Below, one piece after another: positions 33,192-42,924 of a stretch of DNA of 64,000 nucleotides. The first letter of the stretch is position 1. Each line of letters starts with the position of its first letter. The position numbers were made by a program, and so were the translations under genes. Origin of the DNA: Legionella qingyii (GTDB taxonomy: Bacteria > Pseudomonadota > Gammaproteobacteria > Legionellales > Legionellaceae); NCBI RefSeq assembly GCF_003184185.1, contig NZ_QHJG01000013.1:77780-141779 (forward strand), written 5' to 3'. The notes under the pieces were generated by a model. That model was not told the origin of the DNA, ran no database searches, and saw nothing but the letters and a program-made list of their open reading frames with translations.

Positions 33192-33338
33192 GATGAGGGT
33201 TAAACCGAGTCTACCAACACTACCAAGTCCGAGTCCTATAGGTCCGAGTAGGCCGAGTATTCCGAGACCAAGTTAACCTATAAGAAGTCCTAGGAGTCCT
33301 ATGAGTATTCCGAGACCATAAAGTAACAGCAAAAAGTT
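33192..33338 (-). CDS. Tiny Pro/Glu/Tyr-repeat protein (48 aa), TTG start
   Basis: Low-complexity product: after LKNDNEI come repeated EPEPYE / EYPEDP / EEYP / EPDEPGYPEPEP units ending SEPNWE. The likely start is TTG at 33338 with AAGGG 6 bases upstream; a TATAAT -10 (33372-33377) stands correctly placed upstream. No ATG is available. It could be a real small acidic peptide or part of a longer decayed repeat protein; the promoter and SD favour the former. Confidence 0.6.
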
Positions 33339-33392
33339 CTATTGTGGGAATACAAACATACTAAATATTTTTAATATCGTTTTCCTTTTTTT

Positions 33393-34229
33393 TACTTTCA
33401 TCGACATTAGTGGCCACGACGTTTACCTTAACCGAATCGTAATTCGGTTCAGTTAAATGTTGTTCCGTTATGACATCAATACCATCTATTTCTACTGTAA
33501 TTTGAGTTTGTTCTTTGGCTTGCTAATAACAGGGAGAAGGGCCTCTTTTAAAACCGTTAACGGACACTACATTGGGTTCGACTACTGCAGCATGTTAACC
33601 GTGTTGTCCAACTCTTATTCAATCCTGCCTAACTAACCTAGATGTTATTACGTCCTTAATATCCGAGTAATCGCGGATAGACCCTAAACGGAAGTCTTGT
33701 ATAGGTTGCGCATTACCTACACTTGAATATACCTTACTAAGTATACTAGGTCCGAAAATAAGGCAAAAATAAAGTTGTTCGAAAAGTAAGTGTATAATAG
33801 TTATATCGCTCGAATATACGTAATACATGTCCAAGCGTTTGGTGAAGAATAAGGTACAGTTTTGTACGACATGAACGTAACAGACTTAGTAATATAAAAC
33901 TAAACCACGCATACTTTTTTGGTCATCTACAGAGTCAACAAAAAGGAAGGAAATGTCTGTGTAGGGACAACAGTGTATGTCGGTCACGTTTAAGAAGAAA
34001 AGTACTTCGTAATTTCAGTGAAAATAGTGTAAGTGCGGGGCGATATCTATAACGTCTTGTATAACAAGTACTTCATCTGGTCTTCTTTAAAATATAAAAA
34101 GGCCTATTTCTTCATTTTCCTATAACACTTCTTGCTTGATTACGGTACTAAGAGGTCCTTTTGGGTGTACATTGGTTATAACTCTTTAATTACCCACGTG
34201 ATTAATTTGCCGTCCTTAGGTCCTTAATT
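33393..34229 (+). CDS. Short-chain dehydrogenase/reductase (278 aa)
   Basis: Rossmann-fold NAD(P)H oxidoreductase. Cofactor loop TGAANGIG (7-14), structural NNAG (85-88), catalytic Ser140, Tyr153 and Lys157 in YSMSKH. SD AGGA before the ATG. The C-terminal third (HEVDQKKFYIFPD) has no obvious membrane anchor. Substrate unknown. Divergent from the Pro/Glu peptide gene over only 54 bases; followed on the other strand by a flavin monooxygenase, so the two oxidoreductases may share substrates. Confidence 0.92.
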
Positions 34230-34280
34230 AGCGAGTGAGGGTTATGTAGAGTGTTTGTGTCATTATTTGGTTGAACTACC

Positions 34281-34308
34281 TATCTAAGGGCGGGAGCGCC
34301 CTTACTGT
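34281..34308. repeat. Palindromic repeat, family B
   Basis: Corrected rightward GATTCCCGCCCTCGCGGGAA then TGACA, a 7-bp stem with CCTC loop. Same design as the pair at 16648-16735; this ATTCCCGC...GCGGGAATGAC type of palindrome is widespread in bacteria. About 50 bases past the dehydrogenase stop. Confidence 0.8.
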
Positions 34309-34496
34309 GATGTATGTTTGTTGAACGTATAATTACTCAGTTATTTACCATTCTTCACTGCTATGTAGTCCGAGTCCAAACTGCACTCAACAAGACCCGA
34401 CTGCATAGGATTACTTATAACCTCTATTGTATAGAACCACTTGCAAGTTACCATAGTTGGACCTATACGCTTTAGAACCCATAAGCCCGTGTCTCA

Positions 34497-34536
34497 AGGG
34501 CCCAACCCCGAAACGGAAGTGGGTCCGATGTTAAAA
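34497..34536. repeat. REP-like palindrome, family A, leftward copy
   Basis: Read leftward TTGTAGCCTGGGTGAAGG, CAAAGCCCC, AACCCGGG. It begins within about 5 bases of the monooxygenase stop. The 34309-34496 stretch between this and the family-B copy holds no supported gene. Confidence 0.8.
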
Positions 34537-34540
34537 CGTT

Positions 34541-35851
34541 AATTCGAAGGTCGTATAGGTTATTAAGCGCCGCTTTGAATACTATTAGGTGAAGATGTCG
34601 TACAGAATATACCCTAAATTTAGCTATTACTCCAAATAAGTAAAGAACTTCACAAAAAAGTACGTTAAATAGTCCAGCGAAGTTTCAAGGGTATTATTAC
34701 GCACGGCGCTAAAAACTGACTATTAGTCGATCTCCGGTTTATGTAGGAACTCCGACTGTGTTTGGTTATTTTATCTCTAATAGTTTCAGGCCTACGTAGT
34801 AAAATGCTATGTCACCTTAGAATCAACTTAATGATTTCAGTCGTTAAAGAAATAGCTCCTTTCCTTTTGAATAAAATATTGGACACCGCTTTTAGTGACA
34901 TAGTTTGAGAAGTCTTAATGGTAAACATTTTACTTGAGCTAAAGGAAGCTTTACTCATTAAGGACCCGCTCCCTTTTGAAGAGGTACTGCTTATTTTATC
35001 TCGTTGAGACATAATTAACAACCTACCTAAAGATCTCCTGGCGTTAGACCAAAGTAATTAAATATAAATCGTATAGCGGGGACGTTCTATGCGCGTTTTT
35101 TTGAATTTCAGAAGACAGAATCGGTCCTTCCGTAGGTAGAGTAAAAACGATGTCGTAGTAGACAACCAAACGGTTTATGTTTAAATCCCTTTTACACTAT
35201 CGGAGATGCGTATGACTATGTGTAAAAGCTTCTTTGCGCACGATGAAGATGTCGTTATAGTGTTCGTCTTAATGGCGGTGGTTGCTGGTTTTGTGCAACT
35301 AGAAATTTTTGTCTCCGAAAGAATATAACTACACTCACTTCGTCGACAGGTCTTTTAAGTGGACCTATAAGACCGTAATTGCCTAGGGTTACTACCGGTA
35401 ATCGCTGGTTATCTATTAGTTTTTTGAGAAGTACTCATGGAACTAGTAAAAGTTTTTACTGAAAGGTAACTGGGTCTAGGCATACAAGATGAAAGTTTTG
35501 TAAGCACAATTTTGCTTACATAAATCAATTTAGTTTTACCAAACGCATCGAAAATTTTATTAGATTTTGGTTTCATACACTACCTATTAGTCCTATTACG
35601 CGGCCGTATCCTTTTAGAAGCTTAAGGCTGGTTGCGAAACTTGATTACTATACTCAGCAAAGTATTTGTGACCTTACTAGTAAGGAGAGCAGTATATGGG
35701 TCAATGGCGGCTAAACTAACAAAAAAAGTTTATGTCACTATAGCCAATGTGGGAGAAGAACGTTTAAAAATTAACGTCGTTCTGGCGAGCCTGGACGAGG
35801 TTACTACGTCTGTGCTCCTGTTGAGAGAAATGGGAAAACGAACTAAACGTA
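34541..35851 (-). CDS. Flavin-containing monooxygenase-like protein (436 aa)
   Basis: FAD/NADPH-dependent monooxygenase of the eukaryotic FMO type. FAD-binding GAGPSG at 18-23 in VCIIGAGPSGLAAIKNL, then ITVFEKNNQIGGN, TTHIISSKRWSEFEDFPMP (the region of the FMO fingerprint), and near the C-terminus YFIGLCQPQGCIWPLADYQS. Full-length for the family. SD AAGG; overlaps the lipoprotein hydrolase gene by 23 bases. FMO-type enzymes are common in eukaryotes and patchy in bacteria. Confidence 0.9.
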
Positions 35852-36587
35852 ATGAGTTGTGGAAAAAATGAAGAAGGTAATAGTAACGAACATGTTGCCC
35901 TAGAAATAGTTATCATTTTACTAAGTGAAGCTACGGAAAATTGCATCAGTGCAATTACAACAGTTATGCACAAACGAGACCTAAGTGACGAGATTCGAAA
36001 TTTGGTGATTTGTATCCATGTATAGGTCCGAACTTTTTTAAGTAGCGTACAAAGTGTAATCCTCCGTGTTATCAAACTCTATGTCGTAGGTGTCACTAGT
36101 TGTTTAGGTGTCCTTATGGGTAAAATAGGTCTAATGCTCGTTGGAATTAAACAAGTAATCGGGGATTTCTTACAGGGTGATTTTATTATCCGGATACGTA
36201 AACTACAAAAACTATCATTCACCGATAACTCGCTCATTGTAATGGACGCAACATGGTGTATAGTGACCCACGACCCTGTAACGTGAGAAGTCATTGTCAT
36301 AGCGAATCACAAGAGTAGGGCCACGATTTTTCGGGTTCAGGTGGGTCGTACCATACATGGAGTGGTACTATTCCAACCCTAAATGAGTGAAAGTGGCAGA
36401 AACATCAACAAAAGCGAAAAAAGACTCAAACACAAAATTCTTAGTGCCTAACTCGCGAGAAGCCATAACCAGAGAAGAGTCTCCGGGATGGAGGACTATT
36501 CAGCTGTGTTGGTTGGTATGAGTACCAATGTTCGTTTTTGTTTTTACTCGACTTTTTAGAATTAAAAGATAAAACCTTACTCAAGTA
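35829..36587 (-). CDS. Lipoprotein alpha/beta hydrolase (252 aa)
   Basis: Signal peptide with lipobox: LLVTMSMVGC, lipidated Cys27. Then a basic linker (KTQTQKKAKTTTKTVKVSKS). The hydrolase part shows GGLGLFSTGM, the nucleophile elbow IILVGHSLGANEQ, a likely catalytic Asp in LLITVDAVSQT, and a likely catalytic His in EVNHFTIDKD, giving a complete Ser-Asp-His set. Probably a membrane-anchored, periplasm-facing lipase or esterase; substrate unknown. Co-transcribed with the monooxygenase by overlap. Confidence 0.87.
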
Positions 36588-36770
36588 AAATAAAAATAAG
36601 AATTAAAAATTTCGTTCCTAGTATCGAATAAGAATCTTCCAAACGGTTCTATCCAACTTTACTTCAATTTAAGAAAGTAATGATATACCTTCATTAATTA
36701 AAACCATGAGACGTTCGGTACGTACAAATTTTAAAATAGAACAAAGAGTAATAATACCTCGTGCGTGTTT

Positions 36771-38108
36771 AACTAGCACCTTTTTTCTTTATGTTAAGAA
36801 TGACAGTCGGTTGAATTAGCTGTTCAATTTTCGATAGAACTTTTACTTAATCCATGTCAAGTACAACTTCCTCTTGAGAGATTAAACTCATTTGGTCAGA
36901 GGCCTGTAAAAATGAAATGTAATTTTCTATTATTACGGGTTTAAGCAACACAAATGAAATTTTTGGCGGTACGGTGACCAGAACGTTTGTTTAACAAACT
37001 GCCAGTTGTATATCAGCGATCACCTTCCAATTCGGACATACTTCGTGCCCCGCTAATAGTTAATTAGCACCTCGTTTAATGGCTTCGGCCGAACCCTCGG
37101 GAGATAGTTGCAAAACTTCTTAATTTTTTGTTTGAAAGAAGGCTTCCAAATAAACTAAGTTAATTTTTTTCTGGGTAAGGTAGTTACGGAGCGCGGTAAC
37201 CTCAATAGTGAAGTTGATGGCCTCGACGCTAAGCGCTATATAATAGGTGAGACCGGGCTGCTAAAGGCAATCGACTACAGAAGTAGATAGGTTCACTTCA
37301 AGTTCCGCGGCCACGACGTGAAGTCAACTAATTACGTAATTTTGTACGGTTATGTCTTTTTGCTACACTACACGAAGACGAACGTGCTCCACCACCTTCG
37401 TAACTTCTGAATACCCGCAAATTACTACTTGTTAACCGTGCTTGATAACGTTTGTCGAGTTAAGGATAACATAGGCCGCACCCGGTACTTTGTCTAAAAT
37501 GTTAACGGCTGAAACATCGACTAATATCTCGCCTTTGTGGATGTCGGCGACGTTGTCGTCACTGCGGTCTGACATTACTCAACAAATTTAATAATTTAGT
37601 AAGCTAGAGAGCGAACAGACTTCGTTACGTGGCTAAAAACGTTTTTATAGTCCAATTTAATGTCGTGAATTAGCTGTTTTATAGCAGTGGTGTTTTTCGC
37701 TAACGGTCAATAACCGTTTGCTGGCTAATAAACCTCGCTGTTAACTAACGACCGTATATGAGCTAGTAGTTTGTCTTTTGTGTAGTCGAGGTAGACACGT
37801 GGTTAGTAAACTTACGGGTTTTAGGGTTTTGTGTTTAGTTTGTTTGTCTTTACGAAAATGTTTTTTAGCGTCGTGTTAATTAGGTCGATTACGTTTTATT
37901 CTAGTTGGTTGAGGTTATAGTTAATTCTTGTGTTAATAGATGGAACGTACGGCAATCGGGGAACCGATGTGACCTATCTCCTATACGATAACGTTGCTTT
38001 TTTTTATTTCATCACAAAAGGTCGGTTGTTCATTTATAACCGCTATGTTAGCTATATGCGAACCGTGTTCCATTAAATTGAACGCTTTATTGGGTTTATG
38101 TACTCATT
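36771..38108 (+). CDS. xseA: Exonuclease VII large subunit (445 aa)
   Basis: Single-strand DNA exonuclease. The N-terminal OB fold is ILTVSQLNRQVKSYLENELG, TVHVEGELSNLSKPVSGHFY, FTLKDNNAQIRCVYFKNR; the C-terminus is GDTIDIRLAQGNLTCEITQI. No ATG in frame; TTG at 36771 is 10 bases after GGAG, and GTG at 36777 is the alternative. Rhomboid gene follows after 3 bases. Confidence 0.93.
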
Positions 38109-38111
38109 TTT

Positions 38112-38729
38112 CACGAACTTCTTAATTTATTATCAGACTCAACCTAATATTCGGTTTGTTTTTTATTATAAGGTTAAGACCTTTAATAAAATAACTAAGG
38201 GACCGAAAAGAAGAAACAGTCAGTCCAGATATTTTTTTAGAATTAGGACCCGTAATAAGGTTCCGTAGAAGCACCGAATGGACCGTAATATAAACGAGGC
38301 GAAAACGTGAGTTTAAAGTTGGTATATAAAAAATTGAGCTAAGGGAACCATCAAAATTCATTAAAGTATAATTAATTACCCGAATTGATGAAAGAACAGC
38401 AATGGCAATACTAATGAGAAAATTCGCCTTAACGCTAAACCACAAAGCGATTTGGACCAAACGTACATCCACGATCGCCTGAATAGTGACCAATGACCCC
38501 AAAAAATCAATCATTATAGATAGTTTTGCCGTGTAATTGATGGTATTAAGACCCACAGTAATCAGAGATAATGAAACGGCCATAAAAGAAACCATAAAAA
38601 GGGTCTCTATTTCCCCATAGGACCCTTCGTGTAAATAAACCGGAAAATCGACCGAATCGATGTTCAATAGATAAACATGAAATAGGATTAAACAATGTTC
38701 GTTAAGTTCACGTTGGATTACCAAATATT
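38112..38729 (+). CDS. Rhomboid intramembrane serine protease (205 aa), GTG start
   Basis: Six-helix protease cleaving within membranes. Catalytic Ser122 in HVGASGLITGYWG and catalytic His174 in EAHLFGLLAGL; the HxxxxN motif with His66 and His71 (LLHSNFNHIFFN) supports the oxyanion site. All-hydrophobic segments between. The GTG at 38112 lies 3 bases after xseA; no better in-frame start. Probably co-transcribed with xseA. Confidence 0.93.
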
Positions 38730-38882
38730 TTATAGCCCCAACAAATGTAAAACGAGCGAACATGGAGTTACGGGCTAAAAGCTTAAAGCTTAACGTCTTT
38801 TAGTCCTGACGAACCCGTTCTATCATCTTTAAATTTGTCTGGGATACGATAAGATTTTTCTTTTTATTAAGCTCTTTAGTTC

Positions 38883-39221
38883 TACGCCAGTGAATTTTGA
38901 GAAAAGACATAACCATATAATTCAAAAGAATAAAGTGGTCGTATGCGGGTTAGAGTCATATAAAGGCCAACAACATCAGTTTACCCGCCGCACTCGATAA
39001 CACTAAGTAGTCGTCCAGCAGAACAAACATTTTTACCAAAAATGAGATGAACAATAACGTGTGGTGTACGGCATTACCTAGATGTTAATAAAGCACCAAC
39101 GACGAATACCTTTCCGCCGCAACAAAGATGGATGTCGCATTGACCTAAGCAACATACATTACTACCTAGTTAAAGTCTTCTCACGAGAAATGCAGGTCCT
39201 CTCTTTTAACGTCGAACCATC
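38883..39221 (+). CDS. Small secreted Cys-rich protein (112 aa)
   Basis: Signal peptide SLKTLFCIGILSFLISPAYA, then QSQYISGCCSQMGGVSYCDS, GRLVCKNGFYSTCYC, RGCCLWKGGV and VVCNDGSISEECS. The mature ~85 residues contain two half-repeats, each starting with a GCC motif and carrying VCxxG...C. Likely a disulfide-rich periplasmic or secreted protein; function unknown. Start ATG has only a weak SD. 153 bases after the rhomboid gene. Confidence 0.85.
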
Positions 39222-39284
39222 CAAAGGCTATATATGAAGCGTCGAATAAAAGTACGACGCATCATAGCGAGCGGTCCTTGCGTA

Positions 39285-40067
39285 TACGAACTGGCTTATG
39301 TTAGGTGGGAGTGGGATGATTTTGCCGTTTTTGGGAATTATGAAACGGATTGATTAATGCAGTGATACCTAAAATACCGCTTATCGGAAAACCGAAACCC
39401 ACGACGCGGTGAATACAGACTTAGAGTTCTACTTTAACTTCTCAACCAGAGATATTCAGTCCGTCATATAGAATTATATCCGTGAAACTTACTACCTAAA
39501 TACCTGTCTCGAGCTAAACGTCGTTTGTATCGTTTGAGCTATCCTTTTGGTGATTAAGAACTAGGTCAACCGCGTCCTCGTTCATTTGAAGCTTGTAGAC
39601 GTCGGTACCTCAATAAAAGAATACGAGTTCAGTAGTCTCCGTTACGGTCACTTTAGTAAAGTAATCGCCCACGAGTGCCTTCATGATTTCCTCAACTTTC
39701 GAGTCTAGGACATTGATTTCGTTAGTTGTCGCGCGTATCCGACCGTTTTAGTGTTTTTTGTCAACATTAATCACCAGGACTCCTAAAATAATGATTACCT
39801 CATCTGCTCTTATATGACGGTAAACCGAGATTCGAGTACGGTGACTAGTGACCTTACCCGACATGTTACTGACGACAAGAATCACGGAAACAACGCACGG
39901 TGAGGTTAGTAAAAGTTCGACGTCAACTTCGTTGACGGATAAAACCGAATACGCCCGTTAACCGAGTGCTCGCTCAGTTTCCCGGACGGTGTAAGTTTCT
40001 TTGTAAATAATTATTAGATAAACTAGGACTGACCTAAAGTTACAGTTTTCGCTAATGCTCTTAAATC
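39285..40067 (+). CDS. thiM: Hydroxyethylthiazole kinase (260 aa)
   Basis: Salvages the thiazole moiety of thiamin. MLDRIQSTLTLLKRQKPLIL, then CLTNYVTMDFMANSLLALGA and APLMS are diagnostic of ThiM. C-terminus ISMSKAITRI. SD AGGA 7 bases before the ATG. thiD starts 2 bases after its stop; no TPP riboswitch is evident in the 63-base leader. Confidence 0.95.
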
Positions 40068-40069
40068 AA

Positions 40070-40894
40070 TACGCTATATTTCGGAATAGATATCGTCCTA
40101 AACTACCGAGTCCACCTCGTCCTTAAGTTCGACTGAATTTTTGTAAAAGACGAAATCCAACGATACCTTACTGACATGAATGCCGTGATGGACATGTCTT
40201 ATGTACACCACATTCTGTGACAATGTGATAAGGTAACGTTCGATATCTTCTAGTTGATTTACGATATAAACTACTGTAATTTGGTCTGTCATATTTTTAT
40301 CCATACGAGAAGTCATTACTTTAGTAACTTAATCAAAGGAGTAAAGAATTTTCTTTTCGGTATCTATAAGGACAACAGTAACTGGGACATTGTCAACGAT
40401 TTTCACCTCTGGGTAATAATAACGGGCTCCGACAACTAAGTAACTATTGTGTTGAATACGGGGAACGATGACACTAATGGGGATTAGACGGTCTTCGTAG
40501 ATGAAAATGTCCTTGTTGACGTAGTAGACTTTTTCTTTACGACATACAACCTGTTTTCGACGAACTTGAACCGGGATTTATGCAAAATGAGTTTCCGCCT
40601 GTAGAAAACGTGAGTCTTCTTAGTTTACTAAACAATTATCCTAGTTTGCCTCTATGAGTAACCAAACGTTCGGGTTCTTAATTAAGATTTTTATGGGTGC
40701 CTTGACCTACATGGGAAAGACGTCGTTATTGTCGGACGGATCGAGTTTTTTAACTGAACCAAAGCCGTACGTCATAACGTTTTTTTATAAATAAATTACG
40801 GTATGTCCGTCGTTTTCTTTTAACGCAACCAGTTCCTTTACCTGGTCAGGTAGTAAAAATGGTAGATACCGGTCATGTTAATAATCTATAAATT
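40070..40894 (+). CDS. thiD: Hydroxymethylpyrimidine (phosphate) kinase (274 aa)
   Basis: Phosphorylates HMP for thiamin synthesis. MRYKALSIAGFDGSGGAGIQ then ADLKTFSALGCYGMTVLTAL are the conserved N-terminal ThiD blocks; the C-terminus GQGNGPVHHFYHLWPVQ is also typical. Pairs with thiM as a salvage operon. Converges with the O-antigen ligase gene 39 bases downstream. Confidence 0.95.
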
Positions 40895-40933
40895 TTGTAT
40901 AGGCAAGATAGACTCGACTACGAATAAGTGATG

Positions 40934-42148
40934 AGTACGAAAAACCCGATGACTGAGAACTACAACAAGTTAATCGAGGGGTTTTGTGTTCCGTGACTTT
41001 TCTTAATTATTCATTGGATAACAACTTATTGTTTTATATCATAGCCTCTTTCTATTGTGTGTTTTTCTTTGGTTATTGGGGTTTTCTTTACCAAAGTAAA
41101 GAAATTCGAACTTCCGTCATTGTTTATTGCACGGATATTTTTTTTCTTTTTCTTGTTAGGGATAATTTGGGTCAAGACGTTCGCAATTGGTTATAACTGG
41201 TACTCCAAGTAATTCAAAGAAGGGGGTCCGTCCATATCCAACGAGAACTCGTTTCGACATAACTTTTGGAGGACACGGATGAGGATAGTCCCCTACAAAA
41301 AGTTTATTTCTAACTCGTATAACTACTTTGACTTAAGATTTGGGGTTTCTTCATAGACGAACTAACGCAACGTTCTCGAATTATAGTAGGTAGTAATATG
41401 CTTGAGGTAAAACGTAGTGTCCTGAGTCCCATATCCGATTTGAGTAACGAGGATATTTATGATGTTAAGGCTAGTTTCGAAAAAATTCTCCGTCAAAATC
41501 GTGTTAGTTATTTCTGTAATTTTGTGGCATCTATTACATCGGACAAGAGGGTCCTAATTCTTTTTTACAGACTATACAAGGGTTTTGTTGGTATTAATTT
41601 ATCTATTAAGCATTGGGAAATAAATATAAGCCCGCATTATCATTTTAACGACGTTTTATTTGTGGGTTCCGATGGTATTTGGGTCATTATTACACTAACA
41701 TTTTATGTAGTCGTCCTAGATACCTTACTTTGTAATTATTGACAAGCAGGAAGTCGTGACTTTCTTGCGTTCAGTTATCGTACCAATCATATATCGATAA
41801 ATTTTGGGTCTAAGAACAAAACCCAAATTATTTCGGATGTCGTTCGTGACCGTCTTTTTAATTGAACCTTATAAATAGCTATTGTAACATAACGTTACTC
41901 TTGCCACGAAGGCTGGTTTTCGTTGGCTATTACTGTTTTTCTTTATTCGGTTACCGTCGAGCTCGGGTATTACATAATTTTCTTATTATGTTCATAACAG
42001 ACATTATTCCTCGTTCGTGGTCTCGGTGATTCGATTAGTGGTGATTTTAACTGAATTGTGATTGTGAATATCCCTATTTTTTGCGATCGTTTTGTTCGTC
42101 GTAACCATAATCATTTAATAAATAAGGAAGATTGTTCGAGTCAGAGTT
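40934..42148 (-). CDS. O-antigen ligase/polymerase family membrane protein (404 aa), TTG start
   Basis: Polytopic WaaL/Wzy-type protein. Strings of hydrophobic helices (LLIPMLLVLLAFFIPISVSV); periplasmic GRTGYIIYGVL; the large loop FEKHPLIGVGTGGFQYSFAQ and LNEPHGQYWLTLAELGLIGI, matching the HNxYL...ExG region of the family. Start TTG at 42148 overlaps the upstream stop as TTGA with AGAGGA 6 bases before. An 8-T run near the C-terminus keeps the frame (checked). Confidence 0.88.
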
Positions 42149-42924
42149 TAATTAAGGAGACACGAAAACCCGTTAACTAGCTATAACGACAGAACTATGT
42201 TAACAAATTGTGGCGCTATTTTTCATGGAACACGTAATTTGTGACGTTTATTTTTTGGATAAGACGGTAGGTTTTTTGGTGCAACGTTCTATATTGTAGA
42301 CTTTTTGTAGGTACTTCATGAACGGTAACAAAATTATTTTGACCTAGAAGAGAATAAGTTCTACATACAGAAACGTGACATTCTACTTATAAATAAGTAG
42401 AATATATTTTGTACTGAGTGTAGAAATTTACTCACTACGTATTATTGTAAAAACTAAAAGGGTTAAGCACACGGGAGACCTTCATGATAAAAAAGTACGT
42501 GTTACAGTAATGACTTTATCCGCAAACGTGCAAATTTTTCTGCTTGCACTGCAAATCCCGATCTTCTTATAAAATTCCCAACTAATATCTTTATGTAAAC
42601 TTAACGCTAAGACTTTCGTAGCCGACGTAAGCTGCTGTACCGGTTTTACTAAAGAACGACGTTAAGGAGTGACTGGCTGAGTAGTCGTAGTTCTAAATTA
42701 TGGGTTAGCGGACATCGAAAACTATTACGAGAAACAAAAACCCGTGGTATTGGGCCGGTCAGACATCTCTTTTGCACAAGTCACATAAGAAACCGTTAGC
42801 GATGACACAATAGCCATGAAGGGCTTAGGTCATGCTGATGAAGTAGCCGTTTAGCATGCCTAAGCTCTGTAGAAGATTATAAAGAGAGAAGTAAAAATCA
42901 ATAATAATAATGTCAGTTACTGTA
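42145..42924 (-). CDS. Family 2 glycosyltransferase, LPS type (259 aa)
   Basis: GT-A fold transferase: MSLTVIIITKNEERNIRRCL then ESVRFADE at the N-terminus and RGFLDGRIGFLFAVFNAQGT then FYRGVKQLYQ at the C-terminus, as in KdtX/WaaE-type glucosyltransferases that modify the LPS core. SD AGAGAGGG. It lies immediately after clpA and overlaps the O-antigen ligase gene, so the pair probably acts in LPS assembly. Confidence 0.9.

Noticed and set aside
34321..34540. Short rightward frame starting MVSTWICEILGIRAQ
   Set aside because: It runs through a family-A palindrome, has no SD, and shows no conserved features; judged a chance frame.
38122..38763. Conventional 213-codon leftward frame (printed orientation), hydrophobic, looks like a membrane protein
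   Set aside because: It is the shadow of the rhomboid protease gene, which reads rightward in corrected polarity with the GASG serine and HLFG histidine; the conventional frame has no recognisable motif.
39222..39284. TPP riboswitch before thiM
   Set aside because: The 63-base leader is too short for a TPP aptamer (about 100 bases) and I see no CUGAGA-type core.
40934..41160. Suspected frameshift in the O-antigen ligase at a poly-T tract
   Set aside because: Recount shows eight Ts, which keeps the frame through to the C-terminal helices.
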